34,561 nt of DNA from Candidatus Bipolaricaulota bacterium (GCA_026390315.1 JAPLGE010000091.1:1-34561); one strand, 5' to 3'; numbered from the stretch's first letter, positions 1-8,558 are shown. The notes: generated by a model from the sequence alone, not told the origin. Numbers and translations: made by a program.

Positions 1-56
1 AACGCGGCGACGGCAACAAGGACGAGGAGCGCGAGGGGATGCGTGAGACGGATCAT
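1..56 (-). CDS. Partial CDS, N-terminus only (membrane or exported protein)
   Basis: An ATG on the minus strand overlaps the TGA stop of the BatA-like gene (ATGA overlap) and opens a frame that runs off the left edge of the window. The 18 visible residues begin MIRLTHPLALLVLVAVAA, which looks like a signal peptide or first membrane segment. Its position as the last visible gene of the MoxR/DUF58/vWA operon suggests another vWA or glutamine-amidotransferase-like membrane protein, but that is inference from operon habit only; the visible residues do not identify a family. Confidence 0.6.
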   Translation of the reverse strand, partial: MIRLTHPLALLVLVAVAA

Positions 57-1834
57 CGCGATCTCCTCCAGGTTGCGCCGCGGTAGAGCAGGTCCTCCGC
101 CAGGAGGGCGAGCAGGGCGAGCGCCGCCAGGTACGGCCACAGTCCGACGAGCGCCGACTTGCGCGTTTCCGGAGCCGTCGCGGGCGAGGCGAGGGCCGCG
201 CTCTCCGTCGGCGGGGAGGATTCTGCCGGATCGAGGTTCGCCGCAACGGGGAAGGTGCCACGATCGGTCGAGAGGGTGTAGACCCCGGGTGCGGGAGGGA
301 CGAACGCTTCTGTGCCGGCGGGAAGCGGGAGTTCCTCTCCTCGCGGTCCCTTGAGTCGGACCGCTCGTCCGTAGTCGCCAAGCGCGATCGGCTCCCCGAC
401 CAGAACGTCCGCGGTCGCCTCCCGGCCGGAGGAAGACGAGAACGACCGCAGGATGTTCGCCACGAGGAGCGGGAAATCGACGGTGAGGGGGAGGTTCGTC
501 TCCAGGAGGTCCGGCGCAACGAAGACGATCCGTCGACGCACGTCCGCGTAGCGGCAGAGGAAAGGCTGCGAGCCGAGGGCGAGGATGACCCGGACCTCCT
601 CATCGAGGGCGACGCTGGGCGAGGCGCGGACCCCGAAGTTGGAGGGGTCCACCTGGGCGAGCAGAGGATCGTCGGGGGCCGCGACCGTGAGGGGGCCCGG
701 TTCGGCGTCTCCTCCGATCTCAACCAGCCCTGCGAGTCCGGAGTGGACGAGCAGAGCGTTTCCCGTCGTCTCGGCCGGCAGGGTGGTCCCGTAGGCGACG
801 ACCAGGTCCGCGGCTGACGGATCGTCTGGGGCGAGCAGGGCCACTGGCCCCGCGGCCCGGAGGGCGGCGAGCAAGTAGCGGTTCTCCTCTCCGATCCAGC
901 GGATTCGTCGCTCGATCAAGGCGGGGAGCGTGGAGTAGCGGACGTCGTCGTCCGGGAAGCCGTCCTTTGTGTCCAGGCTCGCGACGAAGGCAGGCCCGAG
1001 CGAGCCGGGGAGCGGAAGGACGTAGGCCTCCTCTCGGCCAGGCGCAAGAACGAAGGAAAGGACGGCCGCGCGGACCCCGTCGCTCACTTTGGCATTCCCC
1101 TCTCGGTAGGAGGCTCCATGGTTCACAAGCCGGACGAACGCAGTAGACCCGCTGCCGTCTGGGTTCTGCCGCACGTTGAACGCCGTGACGGCGAGGTTCT
1201 CGTCCGGAGGGAAGAGGGTCTCCTCGAGATTCGGAATCGCCCCGCCGAGGCGGTGGTCGCCGAGCCAGAAGATCCGATCGAACCGGCCCGCCCCTCCTTG
1301 GCTCTCCAGGAGGACGCGGAGCTGGGCCGCCGTGCCGTCGGCGAGGAAGGTCGGCGCGGAGGTGGAGACGGCGCGCAGCGCGTCGGCGTGGTCTTCGGAG
1401 AACGACGACAGGACGCTCGGCGCGCTGGAGAGCTGGACGACGGCGACCGGCGAGCTCGGGTAGCGGCGCAGAAGGTCCAGCGCAGCCTGACGAGCGAGCT
1501 CGTAGCGGACCGTTCCATCGCGGGCGCGAGAGCGCATGCCGGCGCTCCCGTCGAGGACGACCGCCATCCCGGCGAGGTGAGGCCGCGCCACGCGTATCGC
1601 CGGACCGGCGAGGGCGACGCTCACGAGGGTGAGCACGAGGAGCTGGAGGAGAAGAAGGGGCTCCAGGCGCTGCCGGATCCGGGCCGCCCGCGACCGCGGC
1701 TCGCTGGGAAGGCCGTCCCAAAGGAAGAGGGCGGAGACCTCGTGGCGGCGGCTCCGCGTGCGCAGGAAGTAGAGGAGAAGGATGGCTCCCCCGGCGAGAA
1801 GGAGATAGAGGGCCGTGGGGGCGACGAGCGTCAT
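53..1834 (-). CDS. BatA-like membrane protein with vWA-type domain
   Basis: 593 aa. The N-terminus has the BatA_N pattern: a membrane segment near residues 7-23, a basic stretch, a short VSALFLWDGL-like motif, then a second membrane segment near 58-78. A von Willebrand factor A-like domain follows. Its metal-site motif reads DGSAGM instead of DxSxS, so metal binding is probably impaired. The middle resembles a Rossmann or glutamine-amidotransferase-like fold. A C-terminal membrane helix lies near residue 565-582, followed by a basic tail. It overlaps the upstream DUF58 gene by 4 nt (ATGA), so translation is probably coupled. In this family, membrane vWA proteins work with MoxR ATPases and DUF58 proteins in envelope maturation or stress tolerance; the substrate here is unknown. 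Confidence 0.85.
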   Translation of the reverse strand: MTLVAPTALYLLLAGGAILLLYFLRTRSRRHEVSALFLWDGLPSEPRSRAARIRQRLEPLLLLQLLVLTLVSVALAGPAIRVARPHLAGMAVVLDGSAGMRSRARDGTVRYELARQAALDLLRRYPSSPVAVVQLSSAPSVLSSFSEDHADALRAVSTSAPTFLADGTAAQLRVLLESQGGAGRFDRIFWLGDHRLGGAIPNLEETLFPPDENLAVTAFNVRQNPDGSGSTAFVRLVNHGASYREGNAKVSDGVRAAVLSFVLAPGREEAYVLPLPGSLGPAFVASLDTKDGFPDDDVRYSTLPALIERRIRWIGEENRYLLAALRAAGPVALLAPDDPSAADLVVAYGTTLPAETTGNALLVHSGLAGLVEIGGDAEPGPLTVAAPDDPLLAQVDPSNFGVRASPSVALDEEVRVILALGSQPFLCRYADVRRRIVFVAPDLLETNLPLTVDFPLLVANILRSFSSSSGREATADVLVGEPIALGDYGRAVRLKGPRGEELPLPAGTEAFVPPAPGVYTLSTDRGTFPVAANLDPAESSPPTESAALASPATAPETRKSALVGLWPYLAALALLALLAEDLLYRGATWRRSR

Positions 1835-2709
1835 TGGAGAACCCCTCCCGCACGCAAGCGCTCGTGGATCAGCCTCTCCACGGGAAGGTCCGTCGGGACG
1901 AGGAAGTGCGGGATGCGGTGGCCGGAGAAGAAGGCCGTCATCTCGTCGAGGAAGAGCCCCAGACGGCGCTCGTACTGGGCGAGGGTCCTTCGCCCAACGA
2001 CGAGTTCCATCGACCGGCCGCTCTCCACCTCGCGGATCTCGAAGGTTCCCTCCATTTGAGGGTGGAGTTCCTGCGGGTCGACGACCTGAACCACCACGAT
2101 GTCGTCACCGCGGTGGAGGAGACGCGCAATCCCCTCCTGATACCCGGACCGGCTCAAGAGGTCGCTCACCAGGAAGACGAGGCCACTCTCGCGGCTCGCG
2201 GACAAGAAGTCGCCGATCGTCCGGTCGAGCGACGTCGTGCCCGCCGGAGCGACGTCCTGCAAGGCGCGAAGGATGTGGTTCATCTGGCCCATCCCGTGCC
2301 GCGGCGGGATGGCGGAGAGAAGGCGGTCGCAGAAGGGATAGAGCCCGACGCGGTCCAGCTCCCGGAGCCCGATGTAGGCGATCGCGGCAGCGAAGCGCGC
2401 GGCATAGCGTGCCTTGGGAGGATCGCCGAGCCGCATCGAAGCGGAGAGATCGACGAGGAGGTAGATCGGCCGATCGGCCTCGTGGACGAAGGTCTTGACG
2501 AGGACTCTGTCCAGGCGCCCGAGCAGATTCCAGTCGATGTAGCGGAAGTCGTCGCCCGGGGAGTAGTCGCGGTAGTCCGCGAACTCGACGCTCGTCCCGG
2601 CGCGAGGCGAAGGGTGAGTGCCGGCGAGCTTCCCCTTCCGCCGGCCCTTGACGATGAACTTCAGGTTGGCAAGACGGCGAAGGAAGGCCTCGTCGATCAG
2701 CGGTTCCAT
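1831..2709 (-). CDS. DUF58 domain protein (MoxR partner)
   Basis: 292 aa. The ORF track shows a 758-aa frame, but the real start is the ATG at 2709 overlapping the MoxR stop (ATGA); everything upstream is a shadow of moxR. The DUF58 core is clear: FADYRDYSPGDDFRYIDW near residues 45-62, then a vWA-like half with an intact metal motif DLSASM near residue 88. The protein is soluble, with no membrane segment. DUF58 proteins are encoded next to MoxR AAA+ ATPases and are thought to act as adaptors or co-chaperones for envelope or secreted enzyme complexes. Unlike the downstream BatA-like protein, this one keeps the DxSxS metal site, so it may be the metal-dependent ligand binder of the pair (inference). 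Confidence 0.93.
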   Translation of the reverse strand: MEPLIDEAFLRRLANLKFIVKGRRKGKLAGTHPSPRAGTSVEFADYRDYSPGDDFRYIDWNLLGRLDRVLVKTFVHEADRPIYLLVDLSASMRLGDPPKARYAARFAAAIAYIGLRELDRVGLYPFCDRLLSAIPPRHGMGQMNHILRALQDVAPAGTTSLDRTIGDFLSASRESGLVFLVSDLLSRSGYQEGIARLLHRGDDIVVVQVVDPQELHPQMEGTFEIREVESGRSMELVVGRRTLAQYERRLGLFLDEMTAFFSGHRIPHFLVPTDLPVERLIHERLRAGGVLQ

Positions 2710-3692
2710 CAGACGGGGCGGGTCTCTTCCCAGACTTGCGCGAGCAGGTCTTCGACTCGGACCCCCTCGGCCTCGCCCTTGAAGTTGAGGATGACCCGGT
2801 GGACGAGCGCGGGGAGGAAGACGGACTCGATGTCGGCCCGGCGGACGTTGGGCTCGCCGGAGAGGAAGGCGTGCGCCTTCGCGGCGAGGATCAGGGCAAT
2901 CGCCCCCCGCGGGCTCGAGCCGTACTCCACGAAGCCCTTGACCGGGGATGGAGCGTGCGCGGCCTTGGGGTGCGTGGCGAGGACAAGCCGGCCGACGTAG
3001 CGGCGAAGCTCTTGGCCGATGGGGACCTCCCGGACGACCCGTTGTGCCGTCAGGACCTCCTCCCTTCCCGCGACCGGCTCGGGAAGCCGGAGCCCCTCTC
3101 CCTCGGTGTTGCGCCTCGCGATCTCGATCAACTCCTCCAGATTCGGCTGATCCATGGCTCCCTTGAGGAGGAATCGGTCGACCTGAGCCTCGGGGAGAGG
3201 ATAGGTCCCCTCCATCTCGATCGGATTCTGGGTGGCGAGAACGGCGAACGGTTCCTCCAGCGGGTAGGTGGTCTTCCCGACGGTGACCGTCCGCTCCTCC
3301 ATCGCTTCGAGCAGGGCCGACTGGGTCTTGGGCGTCGCTCGGTTGATCTCGTCGGCGAGAACGAGGTTGGCGAAGAGCGGCCCCGGGGAGTACGTGAAGC
3401 CGCGACGTCCGCCCTCTTCGGTGAGGATGTTCGTCCCCACGATGTCCGCAGGCATGAGGTCGGGGGTGAACTGGATCCGCGAGAAGCGAAGGCCGAGGGC
3501 GCTCGCCAGGGTCTTCACGAGGAGCGTCTTCCCCAGGCCGGGGACCCCTTCCAGGAGCAGGTTTCCTCGGGTGAGGAGTGCCATCAAAGTGAGTTCGACA
3601 ATCCGGGCGTGGCCGACGATCACCCCCTCGATCGCTTCGTGCAGTCGGGCGAGCGCGCCTTGGGCCAGATCGATGTCTCTCTCCGTGATCAT
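2709..3692 (-). CDS. MoxR-family AAA+ ATPase
   Basis: 327 aa, the usual MoxR length. Walker A is GVPGLGKT near residues 50-57, Walker B is LADEINRA near 111-118, and the MoxR signature NPIEMEGTYPLPEAQVDRF spans sensor 1 and the arginine finger region. A C-terminal AAA lid domain follows. It is a cytoplasmic ATPase of the RavA/MoxR clade, thought to remodel or insert cofactors into partner complexes together with DUF58/vWA proteins. Its ATG overlaps the stop of the upstream membrane gene and its stop overlaps the DUF58 start, so it lies in the middle of a tightly coupled operon. Confidence 0.96.
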   Translation of the reverse strand: MITERDIDLAQGALARLHEAIEGVIVGHARIVELTLMALLTRGNLLLEGVPGLGKTLLVKTLASALGLRFSRIQFTPDLMPADIVGTNILTEEGGRRGFTYSPGPLFANLVLADEINRATPKTQSALLEAMEERTVTVGKTTYPLEEPFAVLATQNPIEMEGTYPLPEAQVDRFLLKGAMDQPNLEELIEIARRNTEGEGLRLPEPVAGREEVLTAQRVVREVPIGQELRRYVGRLVLATHPKAAHAPSPVKGFVEYGSSPRGAIALILAAKAHAFLSGEPNVRRADIESVFLPALVHRVILNFKGEAEGVRVEDLLAQVWEETRPV

Positions 3693-5164
3693 GGGCCTCC
3701 TTGTGTGATCGACTCGAAGTATCGCTTGACCGAATCCTGTGCGCTGGGCGGAAGCGACCTGCCGGCGAGGACCGCCCGCAAGGCGTCGTAGTCGAGGGCG
3801 AGTCGCGGAAGTCCGCTCTCCGGCTGGGGGAGCGCCTCCAAGGGGACCCCCTTGGTAAGGAAATTCTGGAACTCGCCGCTCTTTCCCACGATTCCCGCGA
3901 GGTCCTCCGGCACGAAACCGGCGGCCGGGCTGGGTGCGCCAAGGCGGTCCGAGGCGAGGGGAGAGGCCTCTTCGTCCCCGCCGACGAGCGAGGCGTCTTT
4001 CTCCTCGCCGGGAACACCTGGTCGCTCGGAGCCGGCGCCCGTTCCTCCCTCCGTGGGCCCTTCGTTCTCGGAGGACCCGGTGCCCGGGGGGCTCTCGCCT
4101 GAGGCACCCCAGGCGGAGGTCTCTCCGTCCTCCGACGAGGCGGGGGGCGGGGCCTCGGCCCCTTCGGGCGGCGTTGCTGCTTGCTGGGCCGTCTCGCCTT
4201 CTGAGAGCACGCGTGCCTTGGCGACGTTCTCGCCGAGAGCCTCGGGGTCCTCTTCGTTCAGGAGGGCCTCGATCGCCTCGCGCAGGGATTGGTCCGCAGT
4301 CTGGTCCATGAGCTCGGAGAGCGACTGGCGCTCCTCGGGCGTGAGAGGGCCGGGGCGCTGCGCGAGCCGTTCCTCTATCTGGGAAAGGACCTCGGAAAGG
4401 GACGCCGCGCCTTCCTTCCGATCCTGGGCAAGGTCACCGAAGTCGTTCACGGACTCGGACAGGATCCCCTCCGATCCGGGGCTTCCCGATACGCCGGCGA
4501 GGAGGTCGTCCAGGGTCTGATCGGGCATCTTGCCGGCAGGCGGAGTGGGAGTTCCCTGCGGGACTCTCTCGCGTGGAAGGCCGGCCGCCGCGTCTGCGGA
4601 CGTCCGATCGGGGGTGGGGCGGCTGGCGACGAGGGGCGAGCTTGCGGGAGCCTGGGAGAGGACTTGCTCCGCAGTGGACAGGGCCAAGGGCTCAAGCGAG
4701 AAGAGAAAGGCCGCGCCCGCAAGAGCTAGTGCACCGAGCGCCGGAACGAGAACAGGGACGACTCCGAGCGGGAGGGCCTTCTTCAAGCGGAGGGGGAACC
4801 CCTCCAGAGCCTTCTCGATCCGTCGGCGGAACGGGCGGCCGCGGCCAGTCTCTCGCAGCTCGCGGAGGGCGCTCAGGCGCTCCCCCGTCCCCAAGGCGAG
4901 GTCGACCTTCAAGAGAAGAAGCGGCACGTTCGGTCGCCGGGCGTGCCCGAACGCGAAGGCCGCCGCCGCAACAAAGAGGGGCAGCGCCGCAAGCCAGACG
5001 AGCGGGAACGGCGCGGCCTTCGGCCAGAGGCCGAAGACCCGTCCCCCCGCGAAGAGGAGCAACGGCACGACGCAGACCGCGAACGCGAGGCCGGCGAAGC
5101 GAAGGCCGCGCAGGCGGCGACTCCTCCGATCGACCCGCCGTTCGAGGACCGCCAAGCTAAGCAC
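3689..5164 (-). CDS. Membrane protein with long Ser/Pro/Glu-rich linker, unknown function
   Basis: 491 aa from a GTG at 5164. The track starts at 5290, but the GTG has a GGAGG about 8 nt upstream and overlaps the stop of the preceding gene by 8 nt, as elsewhere in this operon; the extra 42 residues of the long frame are low-complexity shadow. Three hydrophobic segments lie near residues 22-45, 52-73 and 134-157. After them comes a 300-residue region rich in Ser, Pro, Glu and Gly, with short helical pieces such as EERQSLSELMDQTADQSL, and a conserved-looking C-terminus. The layout resembles large membrane proteins that precede moxR in many MoxR operons (DUF4175-like), but I cannot assign a family by eye. 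A linker-tethered scaffold for the MoxR/DUF58/vWA complex is a guess. Confidence 0.75.
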   Translation of the reverse strand: MLSLAVLERRVDRRSRRLRGLRFAGLAFAVCVVPLLLFAGGRVFGLWPKAAPFPLVWLAALPLFVAAAAFAFGHARRPNVPLLLLKVDLALGTGERLSALRELRETGRGRPFRRRIEKALEGFPLRLKKALPLGVVPVLVPALGALALAGAAFLFSLEPLALSTAEQVLSQAPASSPLVASRPTPDRTSADAAAGLPRERVPQGTPTPPAGKMPDQTLDDLLAGVSGSPGSEGILSESVNDFGDLAQDRKEGAASLSEVLSQIEERLAQRPGPLTPEERQSLSELMDQTADQSLREAIEALLNEEDPEALGENVAKARVLSEGETAQQAATPPEGAEAPPPASSEDGETSAWGASGESPPGTGSSENEGPTEGGTGAGSERPGVPGEEKDASLVGGDEEASPLASDRLGAPSPAAGFVPEDLAGIVGKSGEFQNFLTKGVPLEALPQPESGLPRLALDYDALRAVLAGRSLPPSAQDSVKRYFESITQGGP

Positions 5165-5801
5165 TCGACTCGCCTCCCCTCTTCCTGCGAAGCAGGAGGA
5201 AGAACAGGGCGGCGGCGGCTGTCGGGACGGCAAAGGAGAGAAGAACCCCCTCTTTCGCCTGGGTACCGAGAAGGACGGCCGGGAGCCCAAGGGGACTCAA
5301 AGCGAGGAGAGCCGGAAGGGGCGCCAGGCAGTAGAAGAGAAAGGCGAGGTACTTCAGCGGGAAGGCGCGGGAGGACGAGACGCGGGTCGGTCCTTCGAGC
5401 AGCCGGCCTCCTAGAGCGCACGCGAGCGAGAAGGCCGTCGTGTAGACGAGGATGAGCAGGAGTGCGGCCTCCTTTCCCGGGTAGAGTGAACGCGCGAAAA
5501 GGAGGTAGGGGAGAGTGAGGAACTGGCCCAAAAGGACGCGCTTGGCGAGGAGAAGCGCGGCGGCAGGGCGTGGCTCTCCGCGGGCGGCGCTCGTGGCTCC
5601 TAGGTTGAGGCCGAGGACTCCCATGAGAAAGGCGTGGGCGGAGAAGTAGATGGGGAGCCGCGACAGGAACGAGAAGAGAGAGAACTCCTTGACGCGCTGT
5701 GCCCACGGGACAGAGAAAAGAAGGGCCACGCCGCACAAGAGGACCAGCACGAGGAACGGCTCGAGCGTCTCTTCGTCGATTAGGGCGTCTGGGCTAGCCA
5801 T
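5157..5801 (-). CDS. Multi-pass membrane protein of the MoxR operon, unknown function
   Basis: 214 aa, mostly hydrophobic, with about five to six predicted membrane helices (for example FLVLVLLCGVALLFSV near residue 16 and LLILVYTTAFSLACALGG near 115) and a basic C-terminal tail RRKRGG. Start ATG at 5801 with GGGAGG 5 nt upstream. It overlaps the preceding gene by 8 nt and the following gene by 8 nt, so it is part of the coupled operon. It has the general look of an ABC-2-type or permease-like membrane subunit, but no ABC ATPase is present in the operon and no signature is recognisable. Confidence 0.8.
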   Translation of the reverse strand: MASPDALIDEETLEPFLVLVLLCGVALLFSVPWAQRVKEFSLFSFLSRLPIYFSAHAFLMGVLGLNLGATSAARGEPRPAAALLLAKRVLLGQFLTLPYLLFARSLYPGKEAALLLILVYTTAFSLACALGGRLLEGPTRVSSSRAFPLKYLAFLFYCLAPLPALLALSPLGLPAVLLGTQAKEGVLLSFAVPTAAAALFFLLLRRKRGGESSA

Positions 5802-7497
5802 TCCGACCTCCCTTCACCACGTAGACGGCGACTTCTCTCACTTCTATCTCTAGTCCAGAGTATCGCTTTTCTCTCTCACCCTCACGCGAAGCCACAAGCC
5901 ACGTGCCTTCCTGGAAGGGAAAGGCTCCGGCAATGGTCGCGAAGACGGTGGCGGCGTCCTTCTCCAGGGTCACGTCCTCGGCCGGCATCGCGTCGCGGAG
6001 ACGGAACCGGCTCTCTCCAGTCGGGATGCTGCCGAGCGCGTAGGCCCTGCCACCGTCAAACAGGATCGCCTGACCCAAGGCGGCCTCACGGTTGACGATC
6101 CGCACCTCACTTTCCTCAAACCGATCGACCCGCAGGAGGGCTTGGCCTCGGTCTCCGGCCCGCAGAGATCTCGTCTCCCCCGCCGCGAGAACGAGGGACG
6201 CGATGCCGTTCCGAAGGTCGAGGTCGATGTCGAAACGTGCGACCTGCAGGCTCTTGGGAAGCTCCTCAACCCACGGCAGAGGATCTCTCACTTCTACGCG
6301 CACCGGGCGGTCGTCCGTCGCGAACAATTCCATGTCGAACATCGTGATGGCGACTGTATCTTGCACGTGTACTATCGTTATGTACTGATATAGCGCTGCA
6401 ACACGCTCCGCCCAGATTGTGTACAAACCGGACGCAAGGCAGAGCGAGCCCGTCGTGATGGCCAAGAGAAGGAGCCGGCGGCGTGGCCGCCCCACGCGCA
6501 AGACGATCGTGGCAAGCGCAAGCACGCTCGCCGCGACGAGGCCTGCGGCGACGAGATAGCTGGGGCGCCGCAGGCGCACGCCCGCAAGGAGGGCCTTGGT
6601 TGGCGAGGAGAGCGAAAGGACGTGAGCAGGCGTGATGTGGGAGCTGATGGCCGCCCACGTCGCCTCGTCAACGTCGAAGACGCCCTTCGTCACCACGAAG
6701 ACGCTCCCGGCGCCGTAGTCACCCTCGAGGAGGAGCGGAACCGCATCCTGTCTCAGCAGGACGCGACCTCCCGACTTCGCCTGGCCGGAGAGGTAGAAGG
6801 AGCCGCGGCCGTCCTCGGTCAAGGTTGGAAGGTCGATCGGGAGGAGCTCGCGGAGGAGAGGCGAGTCGAGGAGGTAGAAGTCGCGCCCCGTGAAGACGAC
6901 GAGCGTGCCGCCGGCGAGGATCCAACGGGCGAGCGCCGCGCAGCGCTCGGGGTTGAGGCCGGAGGAGAGGCGCCCGAGCCAGACGGAGGAGATCCCTTCG
7001 TAGCTCTGCCACAGGAGAGGGAGATGCTCGGGATCGACGAACGCTGGGTCGCCGGTGACGGGCTGGGCAAAGGTGCCGACCTGAAGAGGGAACGGCGCGT
7101 CGCGGCGGAGCGCGTCCAGGTCGACCGTCGCTGAGGCGAGGGGCGCGCCGGACGCGTCAAGGAGAACGCCCTCCAAGGGCCGGGTGGCGTCGTAGATAGG
7201 GATGGCCCACTCCTGGAGGCCCGTCCCCAGGAGCGTGAGAGGAATCCGCACGGTGCTGGTCGCCTCGCCGCGCCAGGCGTTCCCCATGGGCTGACGCAGG
7301 ACGAGGGAACCAGCGAATGGGAATCCAACGCCGCTGATCCGTGCCTCGACCGAGGTGCAGGTGTTGGGGACGAGCGATCCGGCAACACCGACCTCGAGGG
7401 TGAGTCGGGCGGCGCCGAAGCCCTGCCCGGAAAGGGCAAGGACCAAGGCTCCGACGAGGGCGCCGCAAAGCCGCCTTTCCAAGGTTCCCACCGCCAC
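5794..7497 (-). CDS. Secreted/membrane protein heading the MoxR operon, amidotransferase-like fold
   Basis: 567 aa from a GTG at 7497, preceded by GGAGGG; a second GTG 6 nt downstream is an alternative, and the track start at 7584 is too long. Residues 1-29 look like a signal peptide (ERRLCGALVGALVLALSG, then a small-residue cleavage region). A beta-rich periplasmic part follows, then a Rossmann-like stretch ARWILAGGTLVVFTGRDF typical of the class I glutamine-amidotransferase-like domains found in such operons. There are two membrane helices near 310-360 and a second beta-rich part at the C-terminus. As first gene of the operon it probably supplies an extracytoplasmic binding module. Family name not certain. 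Confidence 0.75.
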   Translation of the reverse strand: MAVGTLERRLCGALVGALVLALSGQGFGAARLTLEVGVAGSLVPNTCTSVEARISGVGFPFAGSLVLRQPMGNAWRGEATSTVRIPLTLLGTGLQEWAIPIYDATRPLEGVLLDASGAPLASATVDLDALRRDAPFPLQVGTFAQPVTGDPAFVDPEHLPLLWQSYEGISSVWLGRLSSGLNPERCAALARWILAGGTLVVFTGRDFYLLDSPLLRELLPIDLPTLTEDGRGSFYLSGQAKSGGRVLLRQDAVPLLLEGDYGAGSVFVVTKGVFDVDEATWAAISSHITPAHVLSLSSPTKALLAGVRLRRPSYLVAAGLVAASVLALATIVLRVGRPRRRLLLLAITTGSLCLASGLYTIWAERVAALYQYITIVHVQDTVAITMFDMELFATDDRPVRVEVRDPLPWVEELPKSLQVARFDIDLDLRNGIASLVLAAGETRSLRAGDRGQALLRVDRFEESEVRIVNREAALGQAILFDGGRAYALGSIPTGESRFRLRDAMPAEDVTLEKDAATVFATIAGAFPFQEGTWLVASREGEREKRYSGLEIEVREVAVYVVKGGRNG

Positions 7498-7624
7498 GTT
7501 CCCTCCGGCCGGAGGGTGGATTCCTCGCTCTTCCGCACGGATTCGACGCTCTGTGTTGGCTCCGCCTAGTCTCGTCCGTCTCAACAGCTCTTCTCAAGGC
7601 AACCGTGCCCGTTCGAGGGCGCGT

Positions 7625-7645
7625 TGTCAACACCCAACGGTTGGG
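7625..7645 (-). promoter_or_regulatory. Possible operator/promoter upstream of the MoxR operon
   Basis: On the minus strand a perfect -35 hexamer TTGACA (7630-7625) sits 2 nt downstream of a perfect 13-bp palindrome, CCCAAC-G-GTTGGG (7633-7645). No good -10 is seen at 17 nt, so the promoter call is weak; the palindrome could be an operator. It lies 130 nt upstream of the operon's first start codon. Confidence 0.3.
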
Positions 7646-7747
7646 GCCATTCGCCGACCAAAGCCTCTTTCGGGGCGGCGGGCGCGGTCCGTCACCCCCG
7701 GCTCGAGGCGGGGAGATCGGAGTCGGGTCGAGGGACGGGAAGGAGTC

Positions 7748-8368
7748 CTATTGCGGGAGGTTGTTCACGGCGACCGTAGCGTCCTCGTTCAGGACGTCCG
7801 CGTAGATCTGGGTGGTCTGGATCGAGCGGTGGCCGAGCTGCTTCTGGACGAGGCGTATGTTGTACTTGGACGCGCGGTAGAGGAGGGAAGCGTACGTGTG
7901 GCGACAGGAGTGGATGGAGAAGCGTGCGGGAAGTCCGACGGCGCGGGCCTCGGCCTTGAAGATGCGGAAGACGGCGGTCCGCGTGAGCGGGCCTCTGCTC
8001 CTGGAGGAGACGAAAAGAGGGGCCGGGGGTGCTGCAGACTGGCCGACCTGCTCCTTCCAGGCGAGGAAGTCGACGAGGTGACCGCGGAGCGGGGCGCCGA
8101 GGTGCACGGCGCGCTTCTTGTGGCCCTTGCCGTCGCGCACCACGAGGACGGCGGGATCGCCGTCGAGAAGGAGGTCCCGCACGCACAGGGCACAGATTTC
8201 GGAGACCCGCAGCCCGCTGTCGAGCGCGACGTGCAGGATGGCCCAATCGCGCACGGACTTGTTGTGGGCGGTGTCGCTCGAGGTCTCGGCGCGGCGGCGG
8301 CAGTGCTCCTTGAGCGTCTGGACTTGGCTGGGCGTCAGAAAGTCCTCTGGGGTGATGTCGAGCGGCAT
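7748..8368 (-). CDS. Tyrosine recombinase, catalytic domain only
   Basis: 206 aa from the ATG at 8368 (GGGAGA 9 nt upstream); a longer frame to 8503 would translate the palindrome upstream and is unlikely. The full catalytic set is visible: R54 in SGLRVSE, K81 in a GKGHKKR beta-hairpin, H153-xx-R156 in HSCRHTYA, H180 in LGHRS, and nucleophile Y189 in QIYADV. Compared with XerC/XerD (about 300 aa), the N-terminal SAM-like core-binding domain is missing apart from some 35 residues. The protein should cut and rejoin DNA at short inverted sites by a Tyr-DNA intermediate. No other phage or integron gene is nearby, so this is a solitary recombinase; it may be a chromosomal Xer-like enzyme or a relic of an integrated element. 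Confidence 0.93.
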   Translation of the reverse strand: MPLDITPEDFLTPSQVQTLKEHCRRRAETSSDTAHNKSVRDWAILHVALDSGLRVSEICALCVRDLLLDGDPAVLVVRDGKGHKKRAVHLGAPLRGHLVDFLAWKEQVGQSAAPPAPLFVSSRSRGPLTRTAVFRIFKAEARAVGLPARFSIHSCRHTYASLLYRASKYNIRLVQKQLGHRSIQTTQIYADVLNEDATVAVNNLPQ

Positions 8369-8428
8369 GTCATCGTCTCCCTTCGCCGGGCGAGCGTAGC
8401 GGGCGGCCGCCCCGGGAGACGGGACAAC

Positions 8429-8460
8429 GGTCGCAACAAAAGGACTCTTTTGTTGCGACC
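8429..8460. repeat. Perfect 14-bp-arm palindrome upstream of the recombinase
   Basis: The arms GGTCGCAACAAAAG and CTTTTGTTGCGACC are exact inverted copies separated by GACT. The element is 60 nt upstream of the recombinase start. It is not followed by a T tract on either strand, so a simple intrinsic terminator is not a good fit. Twin binding arms with a short central spacer, next to a tyrosine recombinase gene, resemble a dif- or core-type site. Confidence 0.7.
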
Positions 8461-8558
8461 GCGAGGCTTGTGACGCAAAAGGGCCTTCACGTGCGGCGTT
8501 CACGTTCCCGCACCGTAGCGCACGCGCGAGAGGGTGCCGCAGAAGGAAGTCCGCCCGG

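Noticed and set aside
2736-3791. 351-aa plus-strand ORF antisense to moxR
   Set aside because: Mirror of the moxR frame; the MoxR motifs on the minus strand are unmistakable.
8429-8460. Palindrome as a plain intrinsic terminator
   Set aside because: No T tract follows on either strand; A/T runs lie inside the stem instead.
7355-8473. 372-aa plus-strand ORF across the recombinase region
   Set aside because: Antisense to the recombinase, whose active-site residues are all present; it also runs through the palindrome.
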